NCBI RefSeq assembly: GCF_028621715.1
Contig: NZ_CP117466.1
Span: 2,306,501 to 2,370,500, forward strand
Direction: 5' to 3'
DNA length: 64,000 nt
DNA from: Paracoccus marcusii
GTDB lineage: Bacteria > Pseudomonadota > Alphaproteobacteria > Rhodobacterales > Rhodobacteraceae
Part shown: positions 1 through 9,291 of the stretch, one piece after another
How the letters are laid out: the number at the start of each line of letters is the position of its first letter
Position numbering within the stretch: position 1 is the first letter of the stretch
The notes under the pieces: generated by a model
The model's input: only the letters and a program-made list of their open reading frames with translations
Told to the model about the DNA's origin: nothing
The model's database searches: none
Translations under genes and position numbers: made by a program

Positions 1-421
1 CGGCCAGCGCGGCCCGCATCGCGTCGTAATTGCCGAAATGCGCGCAGGCCAGGATCACCGGGCGATGGCTGTCCAGCGCCTCCTCCAGCGCGCCAAGGCC
101 GGGGCCCTGCAGCGGATCGGCCGTGCGGATGCGGTCCGTGAACTCGTCGGCGGAATAGATCTCGGCCACCGACCGGCCGGCATTGTCGGGAACGGCGCGC
201 ACCAGCGCCTCGATCTCTGCCGGGGACAGGTCGGGGCGGGCCAGCGCCAGGTTGTCGCGGATGCGCCTGCGCCAGCCGGCGATGGGCGCGATCATATGCG
301 AAAACACCCAGCCCATCGCCGGGATGCGGCGCGAATAGGGCAGCAGGCGTGCCAGCCCCATGATTGCCACGAACGCGCCGTTGGCCAGCCGGTCGGTTAT
401 CGTGGATCGGTCATCGCGCAT
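1..421 (-). CDS. Lysophospholipid / lipid A lauroyl acyltransferase, N-terminal part (cut by window start)
   Basis: Only the first 140 residues lie in the window. They contain the HX4D acyltransferase motif, H128-F-G-N-Y-D133, and an N-terminal region typical of the LpxL/HtrB (LABLAT) family, which moves an acyl chain onto lipid A precursors or lysolipids at the inner face of the cytoplasmic membrane. The ATG overlaps the stop of the upstream EamA gene as TGATG, so the two are probably co-transcribed. The C-terminal half is outside the window, so the exact substrate (lipid A or another lysolipid) cannot be judged. Confidence 0.82.
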   Translation of the reverse strand, partial: MRDDRSTITDRLANGAFVAIMGLARLLPYSRRIPAMGWVFSHMIAPIAGWRRRIRDNLALARPDLSPAEIEALVRAVPDNAGRSVAEIYSADEFTDRIRTADPLQGPGLGALEEALDSHRPVILACAHFGNYDAMRAALA

Positions 422-1341
422 CACGCCCCCTTGGCGGCCCGCGCCTCGCGCGACCAGACATACAGCCCCGCGGCCACGATAATGACCGCGCCGGTGACGG
501 TCCAGACATCCGGAAGCTGCCCGAAGAAGACGAACCCCCACAGCCCGGCCCAGATCAGCCCCGTATAGCCGAAGGGCGCCAGCGTCCCCGCCTCGGCCGC
601 GCTGAACGCCTTGACCAGCAGGTACTGGCTGACCGTGCCGAACACTGCCAGCGCGGCGAATGCCCACAGGTCGCCCGCGGCGATCGGCTGCCAGAACATC
701 GGCACCACGATGCTGGAGGCGATGGTGCCGACGACGGCCGACCACAGTACCGAGGTCGCCACCGAATCGGTCCGCACGACGCGCGTCAGCAACGCCCCCG
801 CGGCATAGGTGAAGGCCCCGGCCAGTGGCAGCAGCGCCGCAGGCTGGAATACGCCCAGTCCGGGACGGATGATCAGCAGCGCGCCGACCAGTGCCACCGC
901 GATCCCCGCCAGCCGTCGTGGGCCGACCTTCTCACCCAGGAACAGGGCACCCCCAAGCGTGATCAGGACCGGGTTCAGGTCCATGATCGCCGTCGCCTCG
1001 GCCAACCCGATGTATTGCAGCGAGGTGAAGAACAGCCCGACCGAACCAAGCTGCATCATCGCCCGCGCGAACTGCATGCTCGGCTGGCGCGTGCGCAGCA
1101 AAGGCAGCATGGCCCCGCGAAAGATCAGCGCAAAGATCAGCAGGTTTCCGATGAACCGCGCCCAGATGACCTGCGCCGGATGATAGGTCAGCGTCAGGTG
1201 CTTGGCTGTCGCATCCATCAGCGTAAAACCCAGGATCGCCGCCAGCAGCAGCGCGATGCCCCGTGCCTGGTCCGATCCGGGCCGCCGCAATCCATCCCGC
1301 TCCCGACCCATCAGCGCGAATGCGCGCGCCAGGACGCGCAT
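421..1341 (-). CDS. EamA/DMT-family membrane transporter
   Basis: The 306-residue protein is almost entirely alternating hydrophobic segments (about ten), with the two internally repeated EamA halves. The first begins near residue 28 and includes the typical GFTLMDATAKHL segment; the second starts near residue 150. The family exports or imports small metabolites across the inner membrane; the substrate cannot be read from sequence. The ATG at 1341 has no clear Shine-Dalgarno, and an ATG 10 codons downstream is possible. It overlaps the acyltransferase start by one base (TGATG), suggesting one transcript. Confidence 0.85.
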   Translation of the reverse strand: MRVLARAFALMGRERDGLRRPGSDQARGIALLLAAILGFTLMDATAKHLTLTYHPAQVIWARFIGNLLIFALIFRGAMLPLLRTRQPSMQFARAMMQLGSVGLFFTSLQYIGLAEATAIMDLNPVLITLGGALFLGEKVGPRRLAGIAVALVGALLIIRPGLGVFQPAALLPLAGAFTYAAGALLTRVVRTDSVATSVLWSAVVGTIASSIVVPMFWQPIAAGDLWAFAALAVFGTVSQYLLVKAFSAAEAGTLAPFGYTGLIWAGLWGFVFFGQLPDVWTVTGAVIIVAAGLYVWSREARAAKGA

Positions 1342-1380
1342 CAGAAGGCGCGGTCATGGGCGTCTGGGCAACGAAGACGC

Positions 1381-1404
1381 AGTTTCTCCTTTGCCCAAAT
1401 ACCC
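1381..1404 (-). other. Recurrent GGGTATTT..CAAA..AGAAA intergenic element
   Basis: Just after the tkt stop, the minus strand reads GGGTATTTGGGCAAAGGAG then AAACT. A similar string, GGGTATTTTTACAAACAAG followed by AAA, stands at 13833-13854 after a GC-rich hairpin. From experience this kind of string recurs between genes in Rhodobacterales genomes; its function is unclear (terminator tail or small repeat). Confidence 0.4.
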
Positions 1405-1426
1405 ATCGCGACGGTCGGTCCGGGTA

Positions 1427-3445
1427 TCACAGCAGCGCTTTCGCGCGCTCTGCGACAGCCTCGGCGGTGATGCCGAACTCCTTGTACAACTCGGGTGCAG
1501 GACCCGAGGCGCCGAACCCCTCCATGCCGACGAAGGCAGAGCGGTCCTCCTGGCCGCGCTCTCCCAGCAGCAGCCAGTCCCAAGGCTGGCGCACCGCGGC
1601 TTCGATCGCGATGCGCACGGTGTTCGCAGGCAGCACCTCGGCGCGATAGTCGCGCGGCTGGTCGCGGAACAGCTCCATCGAGGGGACGGACACGACGCGG
1701 GTCGGAATGCCCTGACCCTCCAGCGCATCGCGCGCGGCGACCGCGATCTCGACCTCCGATCCGGTGGCCATCAGTACGACCTTGGGCGTGGCCGAGGCCT
1801 CGCGCAGGACATAGGCGCCCTTGGCGGTCAGGTTCTCTCCGGTCTCCTGGCGCAGCAGCGGCAGGTTCTGACGCGACAGGGCCAGGACCGACGGCGTCGC
1901 GTCCTGCGACAGGGCGATCTCCCAGGCTTCGGCAGTCTCGGTCTGATCGCAGGGGCGGAAGGTCAGCGTGTTGGGCGTGGCGCGGCAGATCGCCAGGTGC
2001 TCGACCGGCTGGTGGGTCGGGCCGTCCTCGCCCAGGCCGATGCTGTCATGGGTCATCACATAGACGACCGGCAGGCCCATCAGCGCCGACAGGCGCATCG
2101 CCCCGCGCGCATAGTCTGTGAAGGTCAGGAACGTCCCGCCATAGGGGCGGAACCCACCATGCAACCAGATGCCGTTCATCGCCGCCGCCATGCCATGTTC
2201 GCGGATGCCGTAATGCAGATAGCGGCCCATGCGGTTTTCGGCGCTGAAGACGCCTTGGCCGCCGGTCTTGGTGTTGTTCGATCCGGTCAGGTCGGCCGAT
2301 CCGCCGAAATTCTCGGGCATTTCGGCATTCAGCACCTCCAGCACGTTCTCGGAGGCCTTGCGGGTGGCGACCTTGGGCTTGGCCTCCAGCGTCTGGACTT
2401 TGAAGGCGTCGATGATCGCGTTGAGGCGCGGATGGACCTCGTTGCCGATGCGGCGGGCAAAGTCGTTGCGCGCCTCGTCGGACAGCCCGTCCACGCGGTC
2501 GTTCCACGCCGCGCGCTGCGCCGCACCGCGCTGGCCGATGGCCCGCCAGTCCGCGACGATCTGGTTGGGCAGGTGGAAGGGCTCATGGCTCCAGCCATAG
2601 GCCGCGCGGGTGGCCGCGATCTCGTCCGCGCCAAGCGGAGAGCCGTGGGCCTTGCTGCTGTCGGCCTTGTTCGGAGCGCCAAAGCCGATGATCGTCTTGC
2701 AGTCGACCAGCGTCGGGCGGCCGTCATCCTGCGCGGCTTGGCTCAGCGCGCGGTCGATGTCGGCGGCGTCATGCCCGTCGCAGGACAGGACGCGCCAGCC
2801 GGCGGCGGCAAAGCGGGCATGCTGGTCGGTCGCGTCCGACAGGCTGACGCGGCCATCGATGGTGATGTCGTTGTTGTCCCACAGCACGATCAGGCGGCCC
2901 AGTTTCTGGTGGCCGGCCAGGGCGATGGCCTCGTGGCTGATGCCCTCCATCAGGCAGCCGTCGCCGGCGATGACCCAGGTGCGGTGGTCGCACAGATCGG
3001 CCCCGAACTCGGCGCGCATCGCCTCCTCGGCGATGGCAAAGCCCACGGCGGTGGCGATGCCCTGGCCCAGGGGGCCGGTGGTCGTCTCGACCCCCTCGAC
3101 ATGGCCGTATTCCGGATGGCCCGCGGTGATCGCGCCCAGCTGGCGAAAGTTGCGTACCTGGTCCAGCGTCATCTGCTCATAGCCGGTCAGATGCAGCAGG
3201 CTGTAGATCAGCATGGACCCGTGGCCCGCCGACAGGATGAACCGGTCGCGGTCGAACCAGTGCGGCGCGCTGGCGTCGAACTTCAGGTGGTTGCGGAACA
3301 GGACGGTGGCCACGTCCGCCATGCCCATCGGCATGCCGGGATGGCCGGAATTGGCAGCCTCGACCGCGTCCATGGACAGTACGCGGATCGCGCTGGCCAG
3401 GTTCCAATGGGCGGGGTCTGCGGTGCGGCGGGCGGCGATGTCCAT
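1427..3445 (-). CDS. tkt: Transketolase
   Basis: Full-length 672-residue cytosolic transketolase. It moves two-carbon ketol units between sugar phosphates in the pentose phosphate pathway and Calvin cycle, using thiamine diphosphate. The N-terminal ThDP domain carries [12 protein letters not shown] near residue 35, the GDGCLMEG motif near residue 155 with the metal-binding N in [10 protein letters not shown], and the Pyr domain contains the [15 protein letters not shown] segment near residue 465. The ATG is preceded by AAGGAACATCCC. It stands alone between the CorC-type gene and the EamA gene; there are no Calvin-cycle genes around it, so the role is probably the general pentose phosphate one. 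Confidence 0.97.
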   Translation of the reverse strand: MDIAARRTADPAHWNLASAIRVLSMDAVEAANSGHPGMPMGMADVATVLFRNHLKFDASAPHWFDRDRFILSAGHGSMLIYSLLHLTGYEQMTLDQVRNFRQLGAITAGHPEYGHVEGVETTTGPLGQGIATAVGFAIAEEAMRAEFGADLCDHRTWVIAGDGCLMEGISHEAIALAGHQKLGRLIVLWDNNDITIDGRVSLSDATDQHARFAAAGWRVLSCDGHDAADIDRALSQAAQDDGRPTLVDCKTIIGFGAPNKADSSKAHGSPLGADEIAATRAAYGWSHEPFHLPNQIVADWRAIGQRGAAQRAAWNDRVDGLSDEARNDFARRIGNEVHPRLNAIIDAFKVQTLEAKPKVATRKASENVLEVLNAEMPENFGGSADLTGSNNTKTGGQGVFSAENRMGRYLHYGIREHGMAAAMNGIWLHGGFRPYGGTFLTFTDYARGAMRLSALMGLPVVYVMTHDSIGLGEDGPTHQPVEHLAICRATPNTLTFRPCDQTETAEAWEIALSQDATPSVLALSRQNLPLLRQETGENLTAKGAYVLREASATPKVVLMATGSEVEIAVAARDALEGQGIPTRVVSVPSMELFRDQPRDYRAEVLPANTVRIAIEAAVRQPWDWLLLGERGQEDRSAFVGMEGFGASGPAPELYKEFGITAEAVAERAKALL

Positions 3446-3518
3446 GGGATGTTCCTTGCGGCACGTGGGGTTGGCGCGTTGTTATGGGTTGGCACAGGCG
3501 GTTGCAAGCCGCCCCCTG

Positions 3519-4841
3519 TCAGCCGTCGGTGGCCGTGGGCAGGGGGCGGATTCGCAACCGGGTGATGCGGTTCTCGCGCCGCGTGACGACCTCGAAGCGA
3601 TAGCCCGCGAAACTGAACACCTGTCCCTGCTCGGGGATCGACTGCGCCATGTGGATCACCAGGCCCGCGATGGTGTTGGCCTCGTCGTCGGGCAGGGTCC
3701 AGTCCAGCTGGCGGTTCAGGTCTCGGATGGTCATGCCGCCCTCGACAAGGTAATCGCCCTGGGCGTTGGGCTTGAGGGTCTGATCCTCCTCGGTGTCGTG
3801 CTCGTCGGCGATCTCTCCGACGATCTCCTCGATGATGTCCTCCAGCGTGATCAGGCCGCGCAGCGATCCGTATTCGTCCACGACCAGCGCGAAATGCGTG
3901 CGCCGCTTCAGGAACTCGCGCATCTGTTCGTCCAGGACGCTGGTCTCGGGGACGAAATAGGGGGGCATCATCACCGCGGCCAGATCGAACCGCCGCGCGG
4001 CGCTGGCATCGCCCGCATCGCCCACGGCCCGGTTCACCGCGCGCAGCAGGTCCTTGGCGTGGATCACGCCCACGATGTTCTCGCGCTCCTCGCGATAGAC
4101 GGGCAGGCGGGTGTGCGGACTGGCCAGGACCAGTTCCAGGATCTTCTCGGGCGGCAGGTCGCCGTCGATCATCTGGATCTCCGAGCGGTGGCGCATGATC
4201 TCCTCGACCGTGCGGTTGCCCAGGTCCAGCGCACCCAGCAGGCGGTCGCGGTCCTCCTTGTTCACCGCGCCCTGGGCGTGGCCTAGGGACAGTGCTCCCT
4301 CGATCTCCTCCTCCAGGGAAAACATGTGCTTGCCGGGATCGGTCTTCAGGCCGGCCACCGACAGCATGCCCCCCACGATCAGGCGCACGACGCTGACGAT
4401 CGGGGACAGGATGACAGTTAGGATGCCGATGGGACGTGCCACCAGGCTTGCCACCTTTTCAGGGGCAGAGATGGCATAGGTCTTCGGCATCACCTCGGAG
4501 AAGATCAGCACAAGCACGGTCATCACCAGCGTGGCGATCGCCACGCCGCCCGCGCCCAGCAGGCGCGTGAACAGCGCGGTCGCAAGGCTTGCGGCCAGGA
4601 TGTTGACGACGTTGTTGCCCAACAGGATCGCCCCGATCAGCTTCTCGCTGTCGGCGGTGACGCGGACGGCGGCTTCGGCGCCGCTGTCGCCCCGGTCGGC
4701 GCGGGCCCGCAGCTTGGCCTTGCTGGATGCGGTCAGCGCGGTCTCGGACCCTGAAAAGAAGGCCGACAGCATCAGGCAGATCAGGATCGCCGCGATGGTG
4801 ACGACGGCCGCAAAGTCGAGCGCAGAGGTAAGTTGGTCCAT
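3519..4841 (-). CDS. HlyC/CorC (CNNM) family transporter with CBS domains
   Basis: 440 residues from the chosen ATG. An N-terminal CNNM/DUF21 membrane domain has about four hydrophobic segments and the typical SAFFSGSETALTA stretch near residue 24. It is followed by two CBS domains (around residues 210-330, e.g. EIMRHRSEIQMID and VVDEYGSLRGLITLEDI) and a C-terminal CorC/HlyC domain. Related proteins handle Mg2+/Co2+ efflux; older annotations say hemolysin. An ATG ten codons upstream lies inside xerD, so the start at 4841, ten bases after the xerD stop, is preferred. Probably translated together with xerD. Confidence 0.88.
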   Translation of the reverse strand: MDQLTSALDFAAVVTIAAILICLMLSAFFSGSETALTASSKAKLRARADRGDSGAEAAVRVTADSEKLIGAILLGNNVVNILAASLATALFTRLLGAGGVAIATLVMTVLVLIFSEVMPKTYAISAPEKVASLVARPIGILTVILSPIVSVVRLIVGGMLSVAGLKTDPGKHMFSLEEEIEGALSLGHAQGAVNKEDRDRLLGALDLGNRTVEEIMRHRSEIQMIDGDLPPEKILELVLASPHTRLPVYREERENIVGVIHAKDLLRAVNRAVGDAGDASAARRFDLAAVMMPPYFVPETSVLDEQMREFLKRRTHFALVVDEYGSLRGLITLEDIIEEIVGEIADEHDTEEDQTLKPNAQGDYLVEGGMTIRDLNRQLDWTLPDDEANTIAGLVIHMAQSIPEQGQVFSFAGYRFEVVTRRENRITRLRIRPLPTATDG

Positions 4842-4851
4842 GAGGTCCCGG

Positions 4852-5820
4852 TCAGTTGGTGTTGGCGGCATCGTCAGGCGACACGCCGCGCGCCAGAGGG
4901 TGGTGGTTCAGAACCAGATCGCGCATGCGATGGTTCAGCACATGAGTATAGATTTCCGTCGTGCCCAGATCGGCATGGCCCAGCAGCATCTGGATGCTGC
5001 GCAGGTCGGCGCCGCCTTCCAGCAGGTGGGTGGCAAAGGCGTGGCGGATCACGTGCGGCGTCACGCGCGCGGGATCAATGCCTGCCGCCACCGCCATCTG
5101 GCCCAGCAAGCGCGAAAAGCTCTGCCGCGGCAGGTGGCCCGCCGCACCCGGTGCGGGAAACAGCCAGCGCGCGCCGCGCCCCGCCAGCAGGCGGTACAGC
5201 GGGCTGCCCTGGGGGGCGTTGTCGCGGATCTCCAGCCAGTCGCGCAGGGCGGTCCGGGCGGCCTGGCCAAGGGGGACCATCCGGTCCTTGCCGCCCTTGC
5301 CGCGGATCACCAGGACCGCCGGATCGCCCCGGCACCCGGCCACCGGCAGGCTGACCAGTTCGGTGACGCGCATGCCGGTCGCGTACAGCAGCTCGATCAG
5401 GCACATGTTGCGCGTGCGGTCGATCCGGCCCCGGCCGATGCCGGGGGCTGCGTCCAGCAGCGCCTGGATCTCGGCCCGGTCCAGCGTGCGCGGGACGCGC
5501 TTGGCGCGGCCGGGACCCGCGATGCGGATCGCGGGGTCGTCCTCGCGCCAGCCCTCCTCCAGCGCAAAGCGGGTGAACTGGCGGATGGCCGAAAGGCGGC
5601 GGGCGCGGGTGGCCCGCGACAGGCCCTGCGCGTCGCAATGAGACAGGTAATCCTCGACCTGCTCGCGCGTCAGCCCGGCCAGCGACAGCGCCCGCGCGCC
5701 GAGCCAGTCCGACAGGTCGCGCAGGTCGCGGCCATAGGCCAGCAGCGTGTTCCGCGCGGCCCCGGCCTCGGCGGCCTGGGCGTCCAGAAAGGCGCCGATG
5801 GCGTTGTGGTCGGCGCTCAT
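4852..5820 (-). CDS. xerD: Tyrosine recombinase XerD
   Basis: 322-residue site-specific recombinase that, with XerC at dif, resolves chromosome dimers at the septum. The complete catalytic set can be read: R151 (ATGMR), K175 (RGKGGKDR), H256 and R259 (HVIRH), H282 (LGHAD) and the nucleophile Y291 (EIYTH). The N-terminal SAM-like core-binding domain spans residues 1-105. Its ATG overlaps the stop of the upstream secreted-protein gene (ATGA). Length and context (no att repeats, no phage genes) fit the housekeeping Xer protein rather than an integrase of a mobile element. Confidence 0.94.
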   Translation of the reverse strand: MSADHNAIGAFLDAQAAEAGAARNTLLAYGRDLRDLSDWLGARALSLAGLTREQVEDYLSHCDAQGLSRATRARRLSAIRQFTRFALEEGWREDDPAIRIAGPGRAKRVPRTLDRAEIQALLDAAPGIGRGRIDRTRNMCLIELLYATGMRVTELVSLPVAGCRGDPAVLVIRGKGGKDRMVPLGQAARTALRDWLEIRDNAPQGSPLYRLLAGRGARWLFPAPGAAGHLPRQSFSRLLGQMAVAAGIDPARVTPHVIRHAFATHLLEGGADLRSIQMLLGHADLGTTEIYTHVLNHRMRDLVLNHHPLARGVSPDDAANTN

Positions 5821-7277
5821 TGCGGGGCCTGCATCTGCGGCAGAAGGGTGATCTGCGCCTCGGCGCGGTCGGCATCGGGGTCCAGGCCCAGGGCGCGCAG
5901 CGTGGCTACGCCACGCCCGGCGCGGGCCAGATCGCCCTCCAGCGCCGCGTCGATATCGGCCATCGCGGTCAGCAGCGCCTCTCCGCGACGGGTGTCGGGG
6001 GGCGTGGCGGGGGGTGCGGCCATCTCGGGCGCGGGATCGGGGATCACGCTGTCGGGCAGGCCCATCCAGGCGCGCATCAGGTCGCCCACCTCGGCGGCGC
6101 GGGGATCGGTGATGCCGGTGGGCAGGTCGGCCGCGACCATCGCCGCCAGCAGGTCGGCCATCCCGGCCGCGCGGAATTCGTCGAAGGCGCGGGGCAGGGC
6201 CTGCGCCAGATCGCCGCCCGCCAGCGCGGCCTCCAGCGTGCGCATGACGCCGGCGCGTTCCCAGACCCCGCCCGATGCCGCGGGCCGCTGTTCGCCATAG
6301 ATCTGGCGCAGGGTCGCGGCGGGCAGGGCGCCGGTGCGCGCCAGACGCTCGGCCGCCTCAAGCCGGGCCTTGAAGCCGCTGTTCAGGCGCAGGTCGGATT
6401 GCGCGAAGGCCACCGGCAGGGGCTGCGTTGGCAGGGGCTGTCCCACGGCCTCGTGGATGCGGAATTCCAGCGGGGTCATGCGGTCGGCGGGGGCCAGCAG
6501 CTCTGCCGTGTCGACGAAGGCGTCGTCCAGGAAATGCGTCAGCAGGATCGCCTGGCGTTCGTCGATCAGGCCAAGCGCCTCGGCCCCGTGCAGGCCGATC
6601 GCCGCCGCCGCCCAATCCCCGGTCTGCGCCAGGCAAAAGATGCGTGCCGCAAAGCTGGGCGCGATGCCGGGGGTGCCGTTCATGATCGCGCAGGCGCGGC
6701 CTTCGTCGCCCTCCAGCAGGGCGATGTCGAACATGCGGCGAAAGATCTCGGGCTGGCCGGGGCCGGCGGCGACCAGCAGCGACTGCGCCTCGTCCAGCGC
6801 GCCCATGTCCAGCAGGCGGTCGGCGCGCGACAGGAACAGCTGCCCCCGCATCCCTTCTGGCGCGGCCGGGGGGGCCAACTGCGCGGTCAGCACGCGCTTC
6901 AGCAACGCCTGCATTGATTGCAGGCGGGCGGGCGTGGCCAGCACCATCTGCGACAGCTGCGCGGGGTCGCTGCCCGCCCACAGGTCGGCCGGCAGCCCGG
7001 CGCGGCGGGGGCTTTGCGTGCCGGTGTGGTCTGGGTTGCCCTGGTCCAGGCGGGTGACCTGCACCGGACCCACGGCGCCGCTGGTGGCCACCGGCTGCGG
7101 TCTGGCGCTTGGGCGGGGCGGTGGGGCGTCGCCGGGCCGCCAAGCCGAGCTTTCGCGCATCGGGCCGCGGACGCTGCCCGACAGCCAGTCGCTGGCCGAC
7201 AGGGGTTGCTGCTGCGCCATGGCAAGGCTGGGCAGCAGCGCCAGGACCAGTGCGCAAAGGGTGGCTCTGTCAGTCAC
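5817..7277 (-). CDS. Secreted/periplasmic protein of unknown function, upstream of xerD
   Basis: 486 residues from a GTG start that overlaps the stop of the preceding small membrane gene (GTGACTGA). Residues 1-21 form a clear signal peptide ending LAMAQQ. The rest is Ala/Leu-rich and helical with TPR-like pairs (for example ADRLLDMGALDEAQSLL), then a Pro/Ala-rich tail. No catalytic motif is recognised. The longer reading from 7373 would be translated through the upstream gene and lacks a signal peptide at its N-terminus, so it is not favoured. The position between aroK and xerD is one I recall as common in Rhodobacterales. Export suggests an envelope role. Confidence 0.75.
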   Translation of the reverse strand: MTDRATLCALVLALLPSLAMAQQQPLSASDWLSGSVRGPMRESSAWRPGDAPPPRPSARPQPVATSGAVGPVQVTRLDQGNPDHTGTQSPRRAGLPADLWAGSDPAQLSQMVLATPARLQSMQALLKRVLTAQLAPPAAPEGMRGQLFLSRADRLLDMGALDEAQSLLVAAGPGQPEIFRRMFDIALLEGDEGRACAIMNGTPGIAPSFAARIFCLAQTGDWAAAAIGLHGAEALGLIDERQAILLTHFLDDAFVDTAELLAPADRMTPLEFRIHEAVGQPLPTQPLPVAFAQSDLRLNSGFKARLEAAERLARTGALPAATLRQIYGEQRPAASGGVWERAGVMRTLEAALAGGDLAQALPRAFDEFRAAGMADLLAAMVAADLPTGITDPRAAEVGDLMRAWMGLPDSVIPDPAPEMAAPPATPPDTRRGEALLTAMADIDAALEGDLARAGRGVATLRALGLDPDADRAEAQITLLPQMQAPQ

Positions 7278-7434
7278 CGGCAGCCTCGGCCGGCTGTTCG
7301 GCCGCGGGGGTGTCCAGCTGCAGGGGGGTGCTGACCTCTTGGCGGGTCGGGGCCATGTCGCCGAAATAGGCATAGCCCGCGAGGCCGATCAGGCCCGCCA
7401 GAATCAGCACCACCAGCAGTTTCAACATCCGCAT
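7270..7434 (-). CDS. Small single-pass membrane protein
   Basis: 54 residues beginning MRMLKLLVVLILAGLIG, i.e. one transmembrane or signal-anchor segment, followed by a short acidic, Pro-rich periplasmic tail. The ATG at 7434 follows AAAGGCG at about seven bases, better than the upstream in-frame ATG. It overlaps the next gene by eight bases, so the two are surely translated together. Function unknown. It is transcribed divergently from aroK. Confidence 0.68.
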   Translation of the reverse strand: MRMLKLLVVLILAGLIGLAGYAYFGDMAPTRQEVSTPLQLDTPAAEQPAEAAGD

Positions 7435-7560
7435 TGCATTCGCCTTTGCTCGACCGTGTTTTCTGTGTTCTTGCACCGGTCTTGGGCCGGCTCGGGGCGA
7501 ATATATATGGCAATTTCCGAAAGATCACGTCATTCAGTCACCCGATTGACGGGGGGCCGG

Positions 7561-8112
7561 ATGACACAGGTGCTGACGCGCCATATCGTGCTGATCGGAA
7601 TGATGGGCGCGGGCAAGACCGCCATCGGGTCGGAACTGGCCCGCAGACTGCGCGTGCCGTTCACCGATTCCGACGCCGAGATCGAGGCCGCGGCGGCCAT
7701 GTCCATCAGCGAGATCTTCGCCCGCGACGGCGAGGCCTTCTTTCGCGCGCGGGAGGCGCAGGTGCTGTCGCGCCTGCTGGCGGGGGCGCCGGGCGTCGTC
7801 TCGACCGGGGGCGGCGCGTGGATGCGCCCCGAGAACCGGCAGATCATCGGGGAACGGGGCCTGTCCGTCTGGCTGAACTGCTCGCCCGAGACGCTGTGGG
7901 CGCGCGTGCGCCAGCGCCCGACGCGCCCCCTGCTGCAGACCGCCGACCCAAAGGGCACGCTGCTGCGCCTGCTGGCGGAACGCAGCCCCGTCTATGCGCT
8001 GGCGGACCTGGAATTCGTGTCCCGCGCCGGCGACACGATCGAGGCGACCGCGACCCGCCTGATCGCCGAACTGACCGCCGCCCATCCCACCCTGACCCAG
8101 GAGAAGCCATGA
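7561..8112 (+). CDS. aroK: Shikimate kinase
   Basis: 183-residue ATP-dependent kinase phosphorylating shikimate at O3 in the pathway to chorismate. It has the P-loop GMMGAGKT at residues 13-20, the shikimate-binding DSDAEIE at about 37, the GGG turn (STGGGAW) at about 81 and the lid arginines around RQRPTRPL. The chosen ATG follows a GGGGGG stretch; an in-frame ATG at 7507 would add 18 residues and also has a plausible ribosome site. The stop overlaps the aroB start as ATGA, giving an aroKB operon. Confidence 0.94.
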   Translation: MTQVLTRHIVLIGMMGAGKTAIGSELARRLRVPFTDSDAEIEAAAAMSISEIFARDGEAFFRAREAQVLSRLLAGAPGVVSTGGGAWMRPENRQIIGERGLSVWLNCSPETLWARVRQRPTRPLLQTADPKGTLLRLLAERSPVYALADLEFVSRAGDTIEATATRLIAELTAAHPTLTQEKP

Positions 8113-9215
8113 CCGATCCCGTCACCGTTCCCGTGCCCCTTGGAGCGCGCGCCTATGACGTGCGCATCGGGCAGGGCCTGCTGGGTCGCGCGGGCGCCGA
8201 GATCGCCCCGCTGCTGTCGCGGCCGCGCGTGGCGATCGTCACCGACGCAACGGTGGCAGGGCTGCATCTGGCACCGCTGCAGGCCGCGCTGCGCGACGCG
8301 GGGATCGCCAGCGAGGCGCTGGTCCTGCCGGCCGGGGAGGGGACGAAAAGTTGGTCGCATCTGACGGCCTGCGTCGACTGGCTGCTGGACCAGCAGGTCG
8401 AGCGGCGCGACGTCGTCATGGCGCTTGGCGGCGGGGTGATCGGTGACCTGGTGGGTTTTGCGGCGGCGATCCTGCGGCGCGGGGTGCGGTTCGTGCAGCT
8501 GCCCACAACGCTGTTGGCGCAGGTCGACAGCAGCGTGGGCGGCAAGACCGGGATCAACAGTGCGCATGGCAAGAACCTGGTCGGCGCGTTCCACCAGCCC
8601 TCGCTGGTCCTGGCCGATATCGACGTGCTGGACACGCTGCGCCCGCGCGATTTCCTGTCGGGCTATGGCGAGGTCGCCAAGTACGGTCTGCTGGGAGATG
8701 CGGATTTCTTCGCCTGGCTGGAGGAGAACGGCCCCGATCTGGCGCGGAATGCGGGCCTGCGCCAGCAGGCGGTCGCGCATTCGGTGGCCATGAAGGCGGG
8801 CATCGTCACCCGTGACGAGACCGAACAGGGCGAACGTGCGCTGCTGAACCTGGGCCACACCTTCGGTCATGCGCTGGAGGCGGCGACCGGGTATTCGGAC
8901 CGGCTGCTGCATGGCGAGGGCGTGGCCATCGGCTGTGCGCTGGCCTTCGATCTGTCGGCGCGGATGGGGTTGTGTTCGCAGGAGGCGCCGAGCCGCGTCC
9001 TGGCGCATCTGCGCCAGATGGGCATGCCCGCACGGCTGTCCGAGATCCCCGGCGCCCTGCCAGACGACGGGGGCCTGATCGCGCTGATGGGGCAGGACAA
9101 GAAGGTCGTGGACGGCCAGCTGCGTTTCGTGCTGGCCCGCGGGATCGGCGAGGCCTTCGTCAGCGACGCGGTCAAAGTTAACATGCTGGCACGCGTCCTG
9201 CACGACGCGCGCTAG
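8109..9215 (+). CDS. aroB: 3-dehydroquinate synthase
   Basis: 368-residue enzyme converting DAHP to 3-dehydroquinate, using NAD+ and a divalent metal. It shows the NAD-binding GGGVIGDLVGFAA, the QLPTTLLAQVDSSVGGKTG signature, and metal ligands in GYGEVAKYG, LNLGHTFGHALE and HGEGVAIG. Length is standard. It overlaps aroK by four bases and ends before a convergent dehydrogenase, with a GC hairpin between. Confidence 0.97.
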   Translation: MTDPVTVPVPLGARAYDVRIGQGLLGRAGAEIAPLLSRPRVAIVTDATVAGLHLAPLQAALRDAGIASEALVLPAGEGTKSWSHLTACVDWLLDQQVERRDVVMALGGGVIGDLVGFAAAILRRGVRFVQLPTTLLAQVDSSVGGKTGINSAHGKNLVGAFHQPSLVLADIDVLDTLRPRDFLSGYGEVAKYGLLGDADFFAWLEENGPDLARNAGLRQQAVAHSVAMKAGIVTRDETEQGERALLNLGHTFGHALEAATGYSDRLLHGEGVAIGCALAFDLSARMGLCSQEAPSRVLAHLRQMGMPARLSEIPGALPDDGGLIALMGQDKKVVDGQLRFVLARGIGEAFVSDAVKVNMLARVLHDAR

Positions 9216-9245
9216 GCGTCCGTCCCGGCCCGCGAAGCCGTGACA

Positions 9246-9262
9246 GCCCCCATCGAGGGGGC
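9246..9262. terminator. GC-rich hairpin between convergent aroB and dehydrogenase genes
   Basis: GCCCCC-ATCGA-GGGGGC forms a six-pair stem inside a larger ACAGCC...GGCTGT inverted repeat (9243-9276). There is no T-run, so it could end transcription only weakly or act as an mRNA 3' structure for either gene. Confidence 0.45.
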
Positions 9263-9291
9263 CGCCACGGCTGGCTGTCGCCGAAGCCGCC

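Noticed and set aside
1202..3565. 787-codon plus-strand frame over tkt
   Set aside because: Antisense shadow of transketolase; no ribosome site and no recognisable domain.
4852..5820. Integrase of a mobile element
   Set aside because: Length, full XerD motifs, operon position and lack of attachment repeats or phage genes fit the housekeeping recombinase.
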